This document shows positions 26,813 to 34,232 of a DNA stretch of 34,232 nucleotides, one piece after another. Under the pieces are notes generated by a model. The model made no database searches. It had not been told where the DNA came from and worked only from the letters and a program-made list of their open reading frames with translations. The position numbers and the translations under genes were made by a program. The stretch is from an uncultured Verrucomicrobiota bacterium (GTDB lineage: Bacteria; Verrucomicrobiota; Verrucomicrobiia; Limisphaerales; UBA9464): NCBI GenBank assembly GCA_903910585.1, contig CAIWAH010000171.1, positions 1-34,232 of the forward strand, read 5' to 3'. Numbering within the stretch: the first letter of the stretch is position 1; every line of letters begins with the position of its first letter.

Positions 26813-27775
26813 ATGCGTCTGATTCGACTTGGAGTCGCCTGCTTCGCGCTGCTGACCTGCTGGTTGAGCGGTCTGGCCGCGGAATATCGCCTCATCACGG
26901 GCGATGTTTACAAGGGAACCCTCGCCGCCGCCGACAAGGATGGGCTCATCGTCCGGCTGGAAAGCGGCGAATATTCGCCCCGCGTGGACTGGGCCAAGCT
27001 CACCGACGTGACGCTGAACCAGTTGGTGAACGACCCCAAGGCCAAGCGTTTCGTGGAACCCTTCATTGAACCGCCGATGGAGGAAATTCAAAAGCTCTCG
27101 TCCGCCTCTAAGGAGATTGCCGTGCGCCAGCCGCAGCGCGTGGAATTGCCGCAAGGTGGGGGAAAAGGACTCATCGCCGCCCTCAGCGCGCCGAACTCGC
27201 TGATCCTGCTGCTCGCCCTCTACGCCGCCAATCTTTACGGCGCGTTTGAGATCGCCCGCTTCAAGTGGCGCCCCGTCGCGCTGGTCTGCGGGCTGTCCGC
27301 GATCCTGCCCGTGATTGGTCCAATCGTCTTCCTGCTGGTTCCGAAGCACCAGGTGGCGCCCCAGGAAAACGCCACCGAGGCGGCCTTGGCCGAGAAGGTG
27401 GTCACCACCGGCGGTCCTCCGCCCCCGCCTGACGCTCCCCGCGGCGGCGCGGCGGCCGCGCTCGGACTCGCCAAATCCCACACCGGTGGCGGCGGCGCCG
27501 ACGGGACGCCGAAAGTCTTCCGACGGGGCGAAACCACGTTCAACCGCCGCTTTTTCGAGACCCAGTTCCAGAATTTCTTCCGCATGGTCGCCACCGAGGC
27601 GGACAAGGACCTCGTCATCGACGTCCAGGCCGGCAAAAGCAGCGTGATCGCCTCGCGGATCTCGCGCATCTCGGCCAATGAAATTCACTTCAAGACCGCG
27701 AACCAGCAGGAGATCGGGGTGAACTTCTCCGACATCACGCAGGTCACCCTGCGCCACAAGGACGCCACGCACTGA
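26813..27775 (+). CDS. Exported membrane protein with two SH3/Sm-like beta segments
   Basis: A 320-residue protein not assigned to a known family. A signal peptide (about 1-22, LLTCWLSGLAA) leads to an N-terminal beta segment (EYRLITGDVYKGTLAAADKD, then GLIVRLESGEYSPRVDWAKL), like small barrels that often follow signal peptides in this phylum. Two hydrophobic helices at about 124-145 and 152-180 cross the membrane. A Pro/Gly/Ala-rich linker (PPPPPDAPRGGAAAALGL) follows, then FNRRFFETQFQNFFRM and a second beta segment (LVIDVQAGKSSVIASRISRI ... VNFSDITQVTLRHK) similar in pattern to the first. The ATG at 26813 is preferred because the upstream frame overlaps the transporter gene. The adenylate kinase gene begins 25 nt after it. 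Confidence 0.6.
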   Translation: MRLIRLGVACFALLTCWLSGLAAEYRLITGDVYKGTLAAADKDGLIVRLESGEYSPRVDWAKLTDVTLNQLVNDPKAKRFVEPFIEPPMEEIQKLSSASKEIAVRQPQRVELPQGGGKGLIAALSAPNSLILLLALYAANLYGAFEIARFKWRPVALVCGLSAILPVIGPIVFLLVPKHQVAPQENATEAALAEKVVTTGGPPPPPDAPRGGAAAALGLAKSHTGGGGADGTPKVFRRGETTFNRRFFETQFQNFFRMVATEADKDLVIDVQAGKSSVIASRISRISANEIHFKTANQQEIGVNFSDITQVTLRHKDATH

Positions 27776-27800
27776 CCGCCAATCCATCCGCCGTTTCGCG

Positions 27801-28436
27801 ATGAAATACCGGGCCATCCTTCTGTTCGGAGCTCCCGGTGCCGGCAAGGGCACCCAGGGCAAGATCCTCGGACAGATTCCGAACTTCGTTCATTTCTCCT
27901 GCGGCGACGCCTTTCGAAACCTGCGGGTGGATTCACCGCTGGGACGGGTATTCGTGGAATATGCCGGCAAGGGCCATCTGGTGCCCGACGAGCCCACGAT
28001 CGAGCTGTGGAAGAAGTCGATCGAAGGCATGGAAGCCACCGGCCGCTTCCACCCCGAAGCCGACACGGTGTTGCTCGACGGCATTCCGCGGAATCCCAAT
28101 CAGGCGCTCATCATGCGTGACCTGATCGACGTGGTGGCGATCTTCAACCTGTTCTGCCCGCAGGTGGAGAAGCTGGTTTCCCGGCTCCAGCGCCGCGCGC
28201 TTAAGGAGAACCGGCTCGATGACGCCAACGTGGACGTCATCCGCGCCCGGCTTGAAACCTACAAGCGTGACACCCGGGCAGTGCTCGAGTGCTACGACGA
28301 CCGGCTGATCCACCAGATTGACTCCACCCAGGAGCCGATGCACGTGCTGCTCGACATCCTGAAGATCATCGTCCGGATCCCCAAGCCTGCCGTCAGCGAT
28401 GGCGGCACCGTGTTCGCCGGCAACGCGCCCGCCTGA
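27801..28436 (+). CDS. Adenylate kinase family nucleoside monophosphate kinase
   Basis: A 211-residue P-loop enzyme that would transfer phosphate from ATP to AMP or a related nucleotide. It has LLFGAPGAGKGTQG (P-loop 10-18), FSCGDAFRNL for the NMP-binding entry, VLLDGIPRNPNQA (about 90-102; LLDGFPRT in the standard enzyme), and RRALKENRLDDANVDVIRAR with the conserved Arg/Asp pair. The LID is short and has no zinc cysteines. The C-terminal tail ends in a loose, non-conserved segment. Ile-Pro-Arg-Asn in place of Phe-Pro-Arg-Thr suggests a paralogue of the housekeeping enzyme, and the substrate could differ. fmt starts 9 nt after it, so the two are probably one transcript. Confidence 0.85.
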   Translation: MKYRAILLFGAPGAGKGTQGKILGQIPNFVHFSCGDAFRNLRVDSPLGRVFVEYAGKGHLVPDEPTIELWKKSIEGMEATGRFHPEADTVLLDGIPRNPNQALIMRDLIDVVAIFNLFCPQVEKLVSRLQRRALKENRLDDANVDVIRARLETYKRDTRAVLECYDDRLIHQIDSTQEPMHVLLDILKIIVRIPKPAVSDGGTVFAGNAPA

Positions 28437-28445
28437 CGCGCCCTC

Positions 28446-29390
28446 ATGAGCCCTCTCCGGCTGGTCTTCATGGGCACCCCGGACCTGGCCCGGACCGTTC
28501 TCGCCCAACTCGCCGACGATGCCCGCTTTGCCCTGGTCGCGGTAGTGGCACAGCCCGACAAGCCGACCGGCCGCGGGCTTCAGCTGACTCCGCCCCCGGT
28601 GAAGACCGAAGCGTTGGCCCGCAATCTTCCCGTGCTGCAGCCCCTCAAGGCCCGTGAACCGGGCTTCCTCGACCAGCTTCGGGCGCTGGCACCGGACGCC
28701 ATCGCCGTCGCGGCCTACGGCCAAATCCTGCCGCAGGCGCTGCTCGACATTCCCCGGCACGGTTGCCTCAACGTTCATACCTCCCTGCTTCCGCGTTGGC
28801 GCGGCGCCGCCCCGATCCAGTGGGCGCTCGCGGAGGGAGACGCCGAAACCGGCGTCACGATCATGCGTATGGAGGCGGGGCTAGACACGGGACCGGCGAT
28901 TTCCGAAGTCCGCACCGCCATCACGGCCGAGGACACCGGCCAAACCCTGCACGACCGGCTGGCCATTCTGGGCGGAAAACTGCTTTGCGACACCCTGCCC
29001 CGTTACGTGGCCGGAGAACTCCCGCCCCGGCCGCAGCCGGTGGACGGGGTCACCTACGCCCGCAAGATCACCAAGGACGATGGCCGGCTGGACTGGAATC
29101 TGCCCGCTCAAGTGCTGGACCGGCGGCTCCGGGCGTTCACCTCTTGGCCCGGGGGATTCGCCTTTCTGCCGGCCGAACCCAAACCGCGCCTGCTGAAGAT
29201 CCATCGGGCGGAACCGCTGGCCCGGGGCATCCCGGCAACTCCGGGCACCGTCCTCGCAGCGGATCGCCACGGACTCGTCATCGCATGCGGCGAAGGCGCG
29301 CTCCGCCTGACCGAAGTCCAACCGGAAGGAAGCCGCCGCATGACGGTGGAACAGTTTCTGGCCGGCCACCGGGTGGAACGCCTCCTTTAG
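28446..29390 (+). CDS. fmt: Methionyl-tRNA formyltransferase
   Basis: A 314-residue enzyme that formylates initiator Met-tRNA using 10-formyl-tetrahydrofolate. The N-terminal domain has LVFMGTPDLARTVLAQL, VVAQPDKPTGRGLQLTPPPV, and the active site NVHTSLLPRWRGAAPIQWAL with Asn109 and His111, plus RMEAGLDTGP (Asp147). The C-terminal tRNA-binding domain begins YARKITKDDGRLDWN and includes the R.FTSWPGGF phrase and EVQPEGSRRMTVEQFLAGHR. Length and order match the family. It follows the adenylate kinase gene by 9 nt and lies 91 nt upstream of the phosphatase-RpiB-SHMT gene, all linked to one-carbon folate chemistry except the kinase. Confidence 0.98.
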   Translation: MSPLRLVFMGTPDLARTVLAQLADDARFALVAVVAQPDKPTGRGLQLTPPPVKTEALARNLPVLQPLKAREPGFLDQLRALAPDAIAVAAYGQILPQALLDIPRHGCLNVHTSLLPRWRGAAPIQWALAEGDAETGVTIMRMEAGLDTGPAISEVRTAITAEDTGQTLHDRLAILGGKLLCDTLPRYVAGELPPRPQPVDGVTYARKITKDDGRLDWNLPAQVLDRRLRAFTSWPGGFAFLPAEPKPRLLKIHRAEPLARGIPATPGTVLAADRHGLVIACGEGALRLTEVQPEGSRRMTVEQFLAGHRVERLL

Positions 29391-29481
29391 CCGGTGAACC
29401 CCGGCGGCTGCCGCGGCCATTTCAATCCGCCGTTGACCAGCCCCGGAGACGTCACCAACTTCGCGCCCTGCTTTCGTCGTG

Positions 29482-31629
29482 ATGAAGACGCTCCTGTTCG
29501 TTTGCACCGGGAACACCTGCCGCAGCCCCATGGCTGAGGCATTGGCCCGGCGGGCGTTCCAGGGACAGGAAGGCTGGCGGGTGGTTTCCGCCGGCATCGG
29601 TGCGGTCAACGGACAGCCGCCCAGCCGCAACGCGGTGCTGGCGATGCAGCAGCTCGGCCTCGACATCTCCGCGCACCGGTCGCAGATGCTGACCCAGAAA
29701 CTGGTGCGGGAGGCTGACTACATCTTCGGCCTGACCCACGGGCATGTGGAGGCGATCGGCTACCTGTATCCGGAGGCCGGCGAAAAGACCTTCGTCCTCC
29801 GCGAATTCGACCCGGCGCTCGAAAGCTACGACCAGGACATCTCCGACCCCATCGGCGGCCCCTTGGACGGTTACGTCGAATGCCGGCAGGAAATTGAGCA
29901 GGGCATCGCCTGCGCCTTGGATTTCATCCGCGAACACCACGCTGTGAGCACCCGCAAGACCATCGCCATCGGTTCCGACCACGCCGGCTTCGCCCTCAAG
30001 CAGGCCCTTGTGCCTGTCCTGCGCGAGCGCGGCGTCACGGTCCACGATGTCGGCACGCATTCCGCCGACTCGACCGATTACCCGGATTACGCCCACACCG
30101 TGGCGCACCTGGTTGCCAACGGGGATGCCGACTTCGGCATCCTCTGCTGCTCCACCGGCATCGGCATGAGCATGGCCGCCAACAAGGTGCCCGGCGTCCG
30201 CGCCGCCCTGGTGGTCAACGAGGAGGTCGCCGCCCTCACCCGGCAGCACAACGACGCCAACGTGCTCTGCCTCGGCGCCAAGACCAGCACGCCGGAGCAG
30301 GCGGTGAAGATTCTCGACGCGTTCCTCGGAGCCGACTTTGAAGGCGGCCGTCATGAGCGCCGCGTCAACAAGATCGAAGACGACATGCATCCAGAACTAG
30401 CCCTCGCCCACATTGATCCCGAAATCGCCGCCGTCGTTGAGCACGAACGCCAGCGCCAGCAGGAGAACATCGAGCTCATCGCCTCGGAAAACTTCACCAG
30501 CCCCGCCGTCATGGAGGCGCAGGGCAGCGTGCTCACCAACAAATACGCCGAGGGCTATCCCAAGAAGCGCTGGTATGGCGGCTGCGAAAACGTGGACGTC
30601 GCCGAGCAGCTCGCCATTGACCGCGCCAAGCAGCTCTTCGGCGCCGAGCATGCCAACGTGCAGCCGCACTCCGGCTCCGGCGCAAACATGGCCGTGTATT
30701 TCTCCGTGCTGAAGCCCGGCGACAAGCTCCTGACGATGGACCTGTCGCACGGCGGCCACCTCACCCACGGCAACAAGGCCAACTTCTCCGGCAAGTTCTT
30801 CGAGATCGTCCACTACGGCGTCCGCAAGGAGGACGAGCGCATCGACTACGATCAGCTCGCCCAGATGGCCCGCGAGCACCGGCCGAAAATGATCACCGTC
30901 GGCGCATCCGCCTATCCGCGCATCATCGACTTCGCCCGCATGGGCGAGATCGCCCGGGAAGTCGGCGCCCTGCTGCTCGCCGACATCGCGCACATCGCCG
31001 GCCTCGTCGCGGCCGGGGTGCATCCGAGCCCGATGGCCCACGCCGATTTCGTGACCACCACCACGCACAAGACGCTCCGCGGACCGCGCGGCGGCCTGAT
31101 CCTGTGCAAGGCGCAATACGCCAAGGCGATTGATTCCCAGGCCTTCCCCGGCATTCAGGGCGGCCCGCTCATGCACGTCATCGCCGCGAAGGCGGTCTGC
31201 TTCCACGAGGCGCTGCAGCCGGGCTTCCGCGAATACCAGCAGCAGATCGTGAAGAACGCCGCCGCCCTCGCCGACGGCATGAAGCGCAACGGCTTCCGGC
31301 TCGTCTCCGGCGGCACTGAGAATCACCTCATGCTGGTGGACGTCGGCGCCCGCGGCCTGACGGGCAAGCAATCGCAACTCGCCCTCGATGAGGCCGGCAT
31401 CACCACGAACAAGAACACGATCCCGTTCGAGACGCGTTCGCCGTTCGAGGCCAGCGGCGTCCGCCTGGGCACGCCCGCGGTGACCACCCGCGGCATGCGC
31501 GAGCCCGAGATGGCGGCAATCGCCGACATGATCAGCGAGGTGCTGCTCGACATCGCGAATCCGGCCACCGCCCACAAGGTCCGCGACCGCGTCCGCGCAC
31601 TGACGGCGAAGTTCCCGCTGCCCTACTGA
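29482..31629 (+). CDS. Fused LMW (arginine) phosphatase - ribose-5-phosphate isomerase B - serine hydroxymethyltransferase
   Basis: One uninterrupted 715-residue frame with three complete modules. Residues 2-152 are a low-molecular-weight phosphatase with [18 protein letters not shown] (nucleophile Cys8, Arg14) and the acid in SDPIGG (Asp122); Thr12 in the loop is the residue tied to phospho-arginine choice in YwlE. Residues 157-299 are Rpi[28 protein letters not shown] (Cys223), [12 protein letters not shown] (His256), ending [10 protein letters not shown]. Residues 302-715 are SHMT (GlyA): [62 protein letters not shown], and [14 protein letters not shown] with the PLP lysine at 530. The linkers are about 5 and 3 residues. 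In-frame GTG 29944 and ATG 30385 match free RpiB and GlyA starts, so internal initiation is possible, but no good ribosome site precedes them. Confidence 0.95.
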   Translation: MKTLLFVCTGNTCRSPMAEALARRAFQGQEGWRVVSAGIGAVNGQPPSRNAVLAMQQLGLDISAHRSQMLTQKLVREADYIFGLTHGHVEAIGYLYPEAGEKTFVLREFDPALESYDQDISDPIGGPLDGYVECRQEIEQGIACALDFIREHHAVSTRKTIAIGSDHAGFALKQALVPVLRERGVTVHDVGTHSADSTDYPDYAHTVAHLVANGDADFGILCCSTGIGMSMAANKVPGVRAALVVNEEVAALTRQHNDANVLCLGAKTSTPEQAVKILDAFLGADFEGGRHERRVNKIEDDMHPELALAHIDPEIAAVVEHERQRQQENIELIASENFTSPAVMEAQGSVLTNKYAEGYPKKRWYGGCENVDVAEQLAIDRAKQLFGAEHANVQPHSGSGANMAVYFSVLKPGDKLLTMDLSHGGHLTHGNKANFSGKFFEIVHYGVRKEDERIDYDQLAQMAREHRPKMITVGASAYPRIIDFARMGEIAREVGALLLADIAHIAGLVAAGVHPSPMAHADFVTTTTHKTLRGPRGGLILCKAQYAKAIDSQAFPGIQGGPLMHVIAAKAVCFHEALQPGFREYQQQIVKNAAALADGMKRNGFRLVSGGTENHLMLVDVGARGLTGKQSQLALDEAGITTNKNTIPFETRSPFEASGVRLGTPAVTTRGMREPEMAAIADMISEVLLDIANPATAHKVRDRVRALTAKFPLPY

Positions 31630-31655
31630 AGGGCTCCTTGCTGGCAACCACTCTG

Positions 31656-31694
31656 GAATCCCGCGCGCGTCGCTGCGTCGCGGGATTCTTTTTT
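31656..31694 (+). terminator. Rho-independent terminator after the fused gene
   Basis: GAATCCCGCG (31656-31665) pairs perfectly with CGCGGGATTC (31679-31688), with a 13-nt loop, followed by six T (31689-31694). It begins 27 nt after the stop codon and ends the fmt-to-SHMT transcript. Confidence 0.92.
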
Positions 31695-31757
31695 GTCCTG
31701 ATCGTGAGGAAAGCAGCTTCCCTCGGTCCAAACAGTTAAACCGCCCTCGACCGACCG

Positions 31758-32582
31758 ATGAAGCTCCTCCGCCGCCTCGCCACACTGGCCGCGATGATCT
31801 ATGCCGGACTCGCGGCGGTGATCTACGTGAAGCAGCGTTCGCTGCTCTATTTTCCCACCCGGCTGAACACGGAGGAGCTTCAGCCGCTGGCGGCGGAACA
31901 CGGTTACCGTCCGTGGACCAATGCCGCCGGCCTGCGCATCGGTTGGTGGCGTCCGGCGGACGGAACCTCCACCGGCACGGTGATGATCGCGCACGGCAAC
32001 GCCAGCCTAGCCGCCCGGCGGGAACATCTCACCCAGCCCATCCAGGCGTGCCGTGCGTTCGACGTGTTCGTGCTGGAGTATCCCGGGTTTGCCGACCGCC
32101 CCGGAGAGCCTACCGAGGAAACGCTGTGTGCGGCTGCCGAGGAGGGGTTTCAACTGCTTGCCGGTCGCCCCGGTCCACTCTTGCTGGTCGGCGAATCCCT
32201 CGGCACCGGCGTGGCGTCGTTTCTCGCCGGCCGGCACGCGGACCGCGTGACGGCCCTGATGCTGCTGGCCCCGTTCACCCGCCTGACCGATGTCGCGGCG
32301 ACCCATTATCCGTGGCTCCCCGTGCGCCTCATGCTCAAGGATCGCTACCCTTCAGTGGATTTCCTCCGGCAATTCCGCGGACCGCTCGCCGTGCTGGTCG
32401 GCGAGGCGGATTCCACGGTGCCGGCCCGACTGGGCCGCGAGCTGCACGAGTCCTATTCCGGACCCAAACGGCTGTGGTCGTTCCCCGGCCAGGAGCACTG
32501 GGAGGTCATCCAGCAACCCGCCGACATCTGGCTGGAGGTGTTCCGCTTTCTCGAAGCGAACCCCGCCGGCACAAGAAACTGA
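31758..32582 (+). CDS. Alpha/beta hydrolase, YfhR/Bem46-like, membrane anchored
   Basis: A 274-residue hydrolase. An N-terminal hydrophobic segment (about 8-26, ATLAAMIYAGLAAVIYV) would anchor it, with the catalytic domain outside. Motifs are the oxyanion region VMIAHGNASLAARR, EYPGFADRPGEPTEE, nucleophile elbow LLVGESLGTGVASF (Ser about 145), the acid in VLVGEADSTVPARLG, and the base His in FPGQEHWEV. The pattern LLYFPTR before the domain is typical of YfhR/Bem46 proteins. The substrate is unknown; esters or peptides are possible. It lies 63 nt past the terminator of the fused gene and converges on the DUF1553 gene. Confidence 0.9.
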   Translation: MKLLRRLATLAAMIYAGLAAVIYVKQRSLLYFPTRLNTEELQPLAAEHGYRPWTNAAGLRIGWWRPADGTSTGTVMIAHGNASLAARREHLTQPIQACRAFDVFVLEYPGFADRPGEPTEETLCAAAEEGFQLLAGRPGPLLLVGESLGTGVASFLAGRHADRVTALMLLAPFTRLTDVAATHYPWLPVRLMLKDRYPSVDFLRQFRGPLAVLVGEADSTVPARLGRELHESYSGPKRLWSFPGQEHWEVIQQPADIWLEVFRFLEANPAGTRN

Positions 32583-32621
32583 CTTCGCCGTGCGGCTAAC
32601 AGCCCGGCGCCGACACCCGCT

Positions 32622-34232
32622 TCAGTCCACGAACACGAACTCGTTGGCGCTCAGCAGCACCTGCGCGTATTGCTCCCACGGGTTCAGCGGGCGGGCGAAG
32701 TCGCGGCGACCGCTGAATTCCCGGCGTGCTTCCCAGCGTCGGGTGGAAGCCGCCGTCACTCCGGGTCCGTCGCGGACCAGCGTCACTGTCGGCGCCCAGT
32801 TGAAGCCGTCGGAGTTCTCGTTGGCCTGTGGCTCGACGACGAAATCCACGGTGTCGCCGGCCTTCACCTCCAGCTCCGCGACCTCGGCCTTCTGCTTGCC
32901 GTTCTTCGCCACCCAGGAACCGACTTCACCGCGCCGGCTGGAAACGATTCGCGCCCGGATGCCGTCGCCCTGATCGGAAGTGTGCTCCACGGTGCCTTCA
33001 ATCCGCACCACGCCGCCTACGGGCGCCGTCCAGCGGCGGATGGCGGCGTTCGCCGCGTCGCCGCCCGGATGCCCACCGCGGGCGCTCAGAAAGGTCCATT
33101 GGCCATTGCCGCCCGGCAGTTTGTCGTCCCACTGCCACTGGTCCTTCACGAACTTCGGCAGGGCGCGCCAGGCTCTCACCCGGCCGGTCGCGGCGTCGAA
33201 CTCCCCGGTGCCATAGCTCCAGGCCGCCCCGGGTTCCGGTTCCGGTTCCGCCACGATGGGCTGCGCGATGAACTGCTTTCCCAACGACATCTCCTGCCGC
33301 GTCGGCGGACGCTGGTAAGCGAGTTCGTGCAGCTGCCGAATTTTTGCCTCGGTCCCGGAGGCCGCAGCGATCGCCGGATGACCGAGGAAATCCCGCGCCC
33401 GGTCCGCCATGAACGGGCTGTTCAGCATGAAGAGCGCCTGCTGCGGCACGGTGGTCTGGAACCGCATCGGCGACGTGGTGTCCGGGCTGGCGAAGTCGAA
33501 GACGCGCAGCAACCCGGGCAGGTTCTGCCGGTCAATGAAACCATAGATCGAACGCCGCGGCGAACCGCCGCCCTCAAACATCTCGACCGGTTGCCCGCCC
33601 AGCACGCCGTCGAACCGGCCGCTCACCGCCAGCAGGCTGTCCCGTAACGCCTCGAAGTCATGCCGCTTGCGGTTCATCCGCCAATACTGCGCGTTGGCCG
33701 GATCGTGCGTTTCGCTTTCCGCAAAGGCCCGCTGCGCGGCGGAATCGGTGCCCGGATCGCTGGCGCGTTGGTAGGTGGCGGAGAGCAGCAGATACCGGTG
33801 CAGTTCCTTCAGCGACCAGCCGTGGTCCATGATCCAGACGGCCAGATGATCGAGCAGTTCGGGATGGCTCGGCGGTTCGCTCTTGAGCCCGAAATCGCTG
33901 GGCGTGCGCACGATCGGCGAGCCGAAGTGCTGCGCCCAGATCCGGTTGACGAGGACCCGCGCGGTCAGCGGGTTGTCCTGGGACGCAATCGCCTGCGCGA
34001 GCTCCAGCCGGCCACTGCCCCGGCTGAACGGCTGCCGGTCCTTGCCGGCCACCACTTCGAGAAACTGGCGCCGCACCTGGGGCCCGTGATTGCCCGGATT
34101 GCCGCGCTTGAAGACCACCGGCTCGGTCGGCGTGTCGCGGTCCAGCAACGCCATCGCCCGCAGCGGTGCGCCGGGATGGGTCGCTTCGAGTTCGTCCACC
34201 TTGCGCCGCAGGGCCCGGAACTTCTGCTGATC
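32622..34232 (-). CDS. DUF1553 (PSD1) protein, 5' part outside the window
   Basis: The C-terminal 536 residues of a larger protein; the frame is still open at the right edge. It holds the PSD1 block: SRGSGRLELAQAIASQDNPL, TARVLVNRIWAQHFGSPIVR, TPSDFGLKSEPPSHPELLDH, KELHRYLLLSATYQRAS, RMNRKRHDFEALRDSLLAVS, RRSIYGFIDRQNLPGLLRVF and PQQALFMLNSPFMADRA. A beta-rich insert of about 160 residues (AAWSYGTGEFDAATGRVRAW onward, with GVVRIEGTVEHTSDQGDGI) lies between the last DUF1553 helix pair and the standard end PWEQYAQVLLSANEFVFVD. In the phylum such proteins usually also carry PSCyt1 and DUF1549 domains at the N-terminus and are exported. Their role is unproven, often suspected to be polysaccharide breakdown. 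Confidence 0.93.
   Translation of the reverse strand, partial: DQQKFRALRRKVDELEATHPGAPLRAMALLDRDTPTEPVVFKRGNPGNHGPQVRRQFLEVVAGKDRQPFSRGSGRLELAQAIASQDNPLTARVLVNRIWAQHFGSPIVRTPSDFGLKSEPPSHPELLDHLAVWIMDHGWSLKELHRYLLLSATYQRASDPGTDSAAQRAFAESETHDPANAQYWRMNRKRHDFEALRDSLLAVSGRFDGVLGGQPVEMFEGGGSPRRSIYGFIDRQNLPGLLRVFDFASPDTTSPMRFQTTVPQQALFMLNSPFMADRARDFLGHPAIAAASGTEAKIRQLHELAYQRPPTRQEMSLGKQFIAQPIVAEPEPEPGAAWSYGTGEFDAATGRVRAWRALPKFVKDQWQWDDKLPGGNGQWTFLSARGGHPGGDAANAAIRRWTAPVGGVVRIEGTVEHTSDQGDGIRARIVSSRRGEVGSWVAKNGKQKAEVAELEVKAGDTVDFVVEPQANENSDGFNWAPTVTLVRDGPGVTAASTRRWEARREFSGRRDFARPLNPWEQYAQVLLSANEFVFVD

Overview
The window is GC-rich and gene-dense and most resembles a Verrucomicrobiota genome, probably subdivision 3 (Pedosphaera/Limisphaerales-like). 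The placement is inferred from protein types typical of the Planctomycetota-Verrucomicrobiota group: a DUF1553 (PSD1) protein at the right edge, a secreted di-haem planctomycete-type cytochrome, an ECF sigma factor translationally coupled to a membrane Ser/Thr kinase with a beta-propeller, and a large secreted RCC1/thrombospondin-type-3 protein. No prophage, integrase, complete IS element, CRISPR array or rRNA operon was seen. One tRNA-Arg is present.

Layout. 1-843 (minus): a truncated DUF218/ElyC-like membrane protein and a membrane-anchored lytic transglycosylase, a likely cell-wall pair. 931-1796 (plus): a GNAT-like protein with a C-terminal membrane anchor, then tRNA-Arg(TCG). 1838-6462 (minus): YjbQ, the kinase/propeller, its ECF sigma factor, and a small protein resembling only the N-terminal domain of IS1182/IS5-type transposases. 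6606-10448 (plus): metH. 10473-13073 (minus): a secreted three-module protein (alpha/beta hydrolase, GH18, five-bladed-propeller glycosidase-like). 13287-16514 (plus): a secreted protein with two copies of a module made of seven RCC1 units, calcium-binding repeats and a small beta domain, ended by a strong terminator. 16615-19295 (plus): panC, a TRIC-type channel, and pheA (chorismate mutase/prephenate dehydratase). 19305-24436 (minus): rplM-rpsI, a terminator, then a tight run of paiB-like, argC, a secreted hypothetical, DUF2905, yacG and a BaiN-type flavoprotein. 24726-32582 (plus): di-haem cytochrome, hypothetical, nickel-type transporter, membrane protein, adenylate kinase, fmt, a very large fused ORF, a terminator, and an alpha/beta hydrolase. 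32622-34232 (minus): the 3' part of a DUF1553 gene.

The most striking object is the uninterrupted ORF at 29482-31629. It encodes a low-molecular-weight phosphatase with the CTGNTCRS loop of arginine phosphatase YwlE, a ribose-5-phosphate isomerase B, and a complete serine hydroxymethyltransferase in one polypeptide. As I recall it, Bacillus carries these as neighbouring genes in the same order (ywlE, ywlF/rpiB, ywlG, glyA), so the ORF looks like an operon collapsed into one protein. With fmt just upstream and metH elsewhere in the window, folate one-carbon chemistry is well represented. The second most unusual object is the esterase-GH18-propeller protein at 10473-13073. All functional statements rest on motif recognition by eye; no database search was run.
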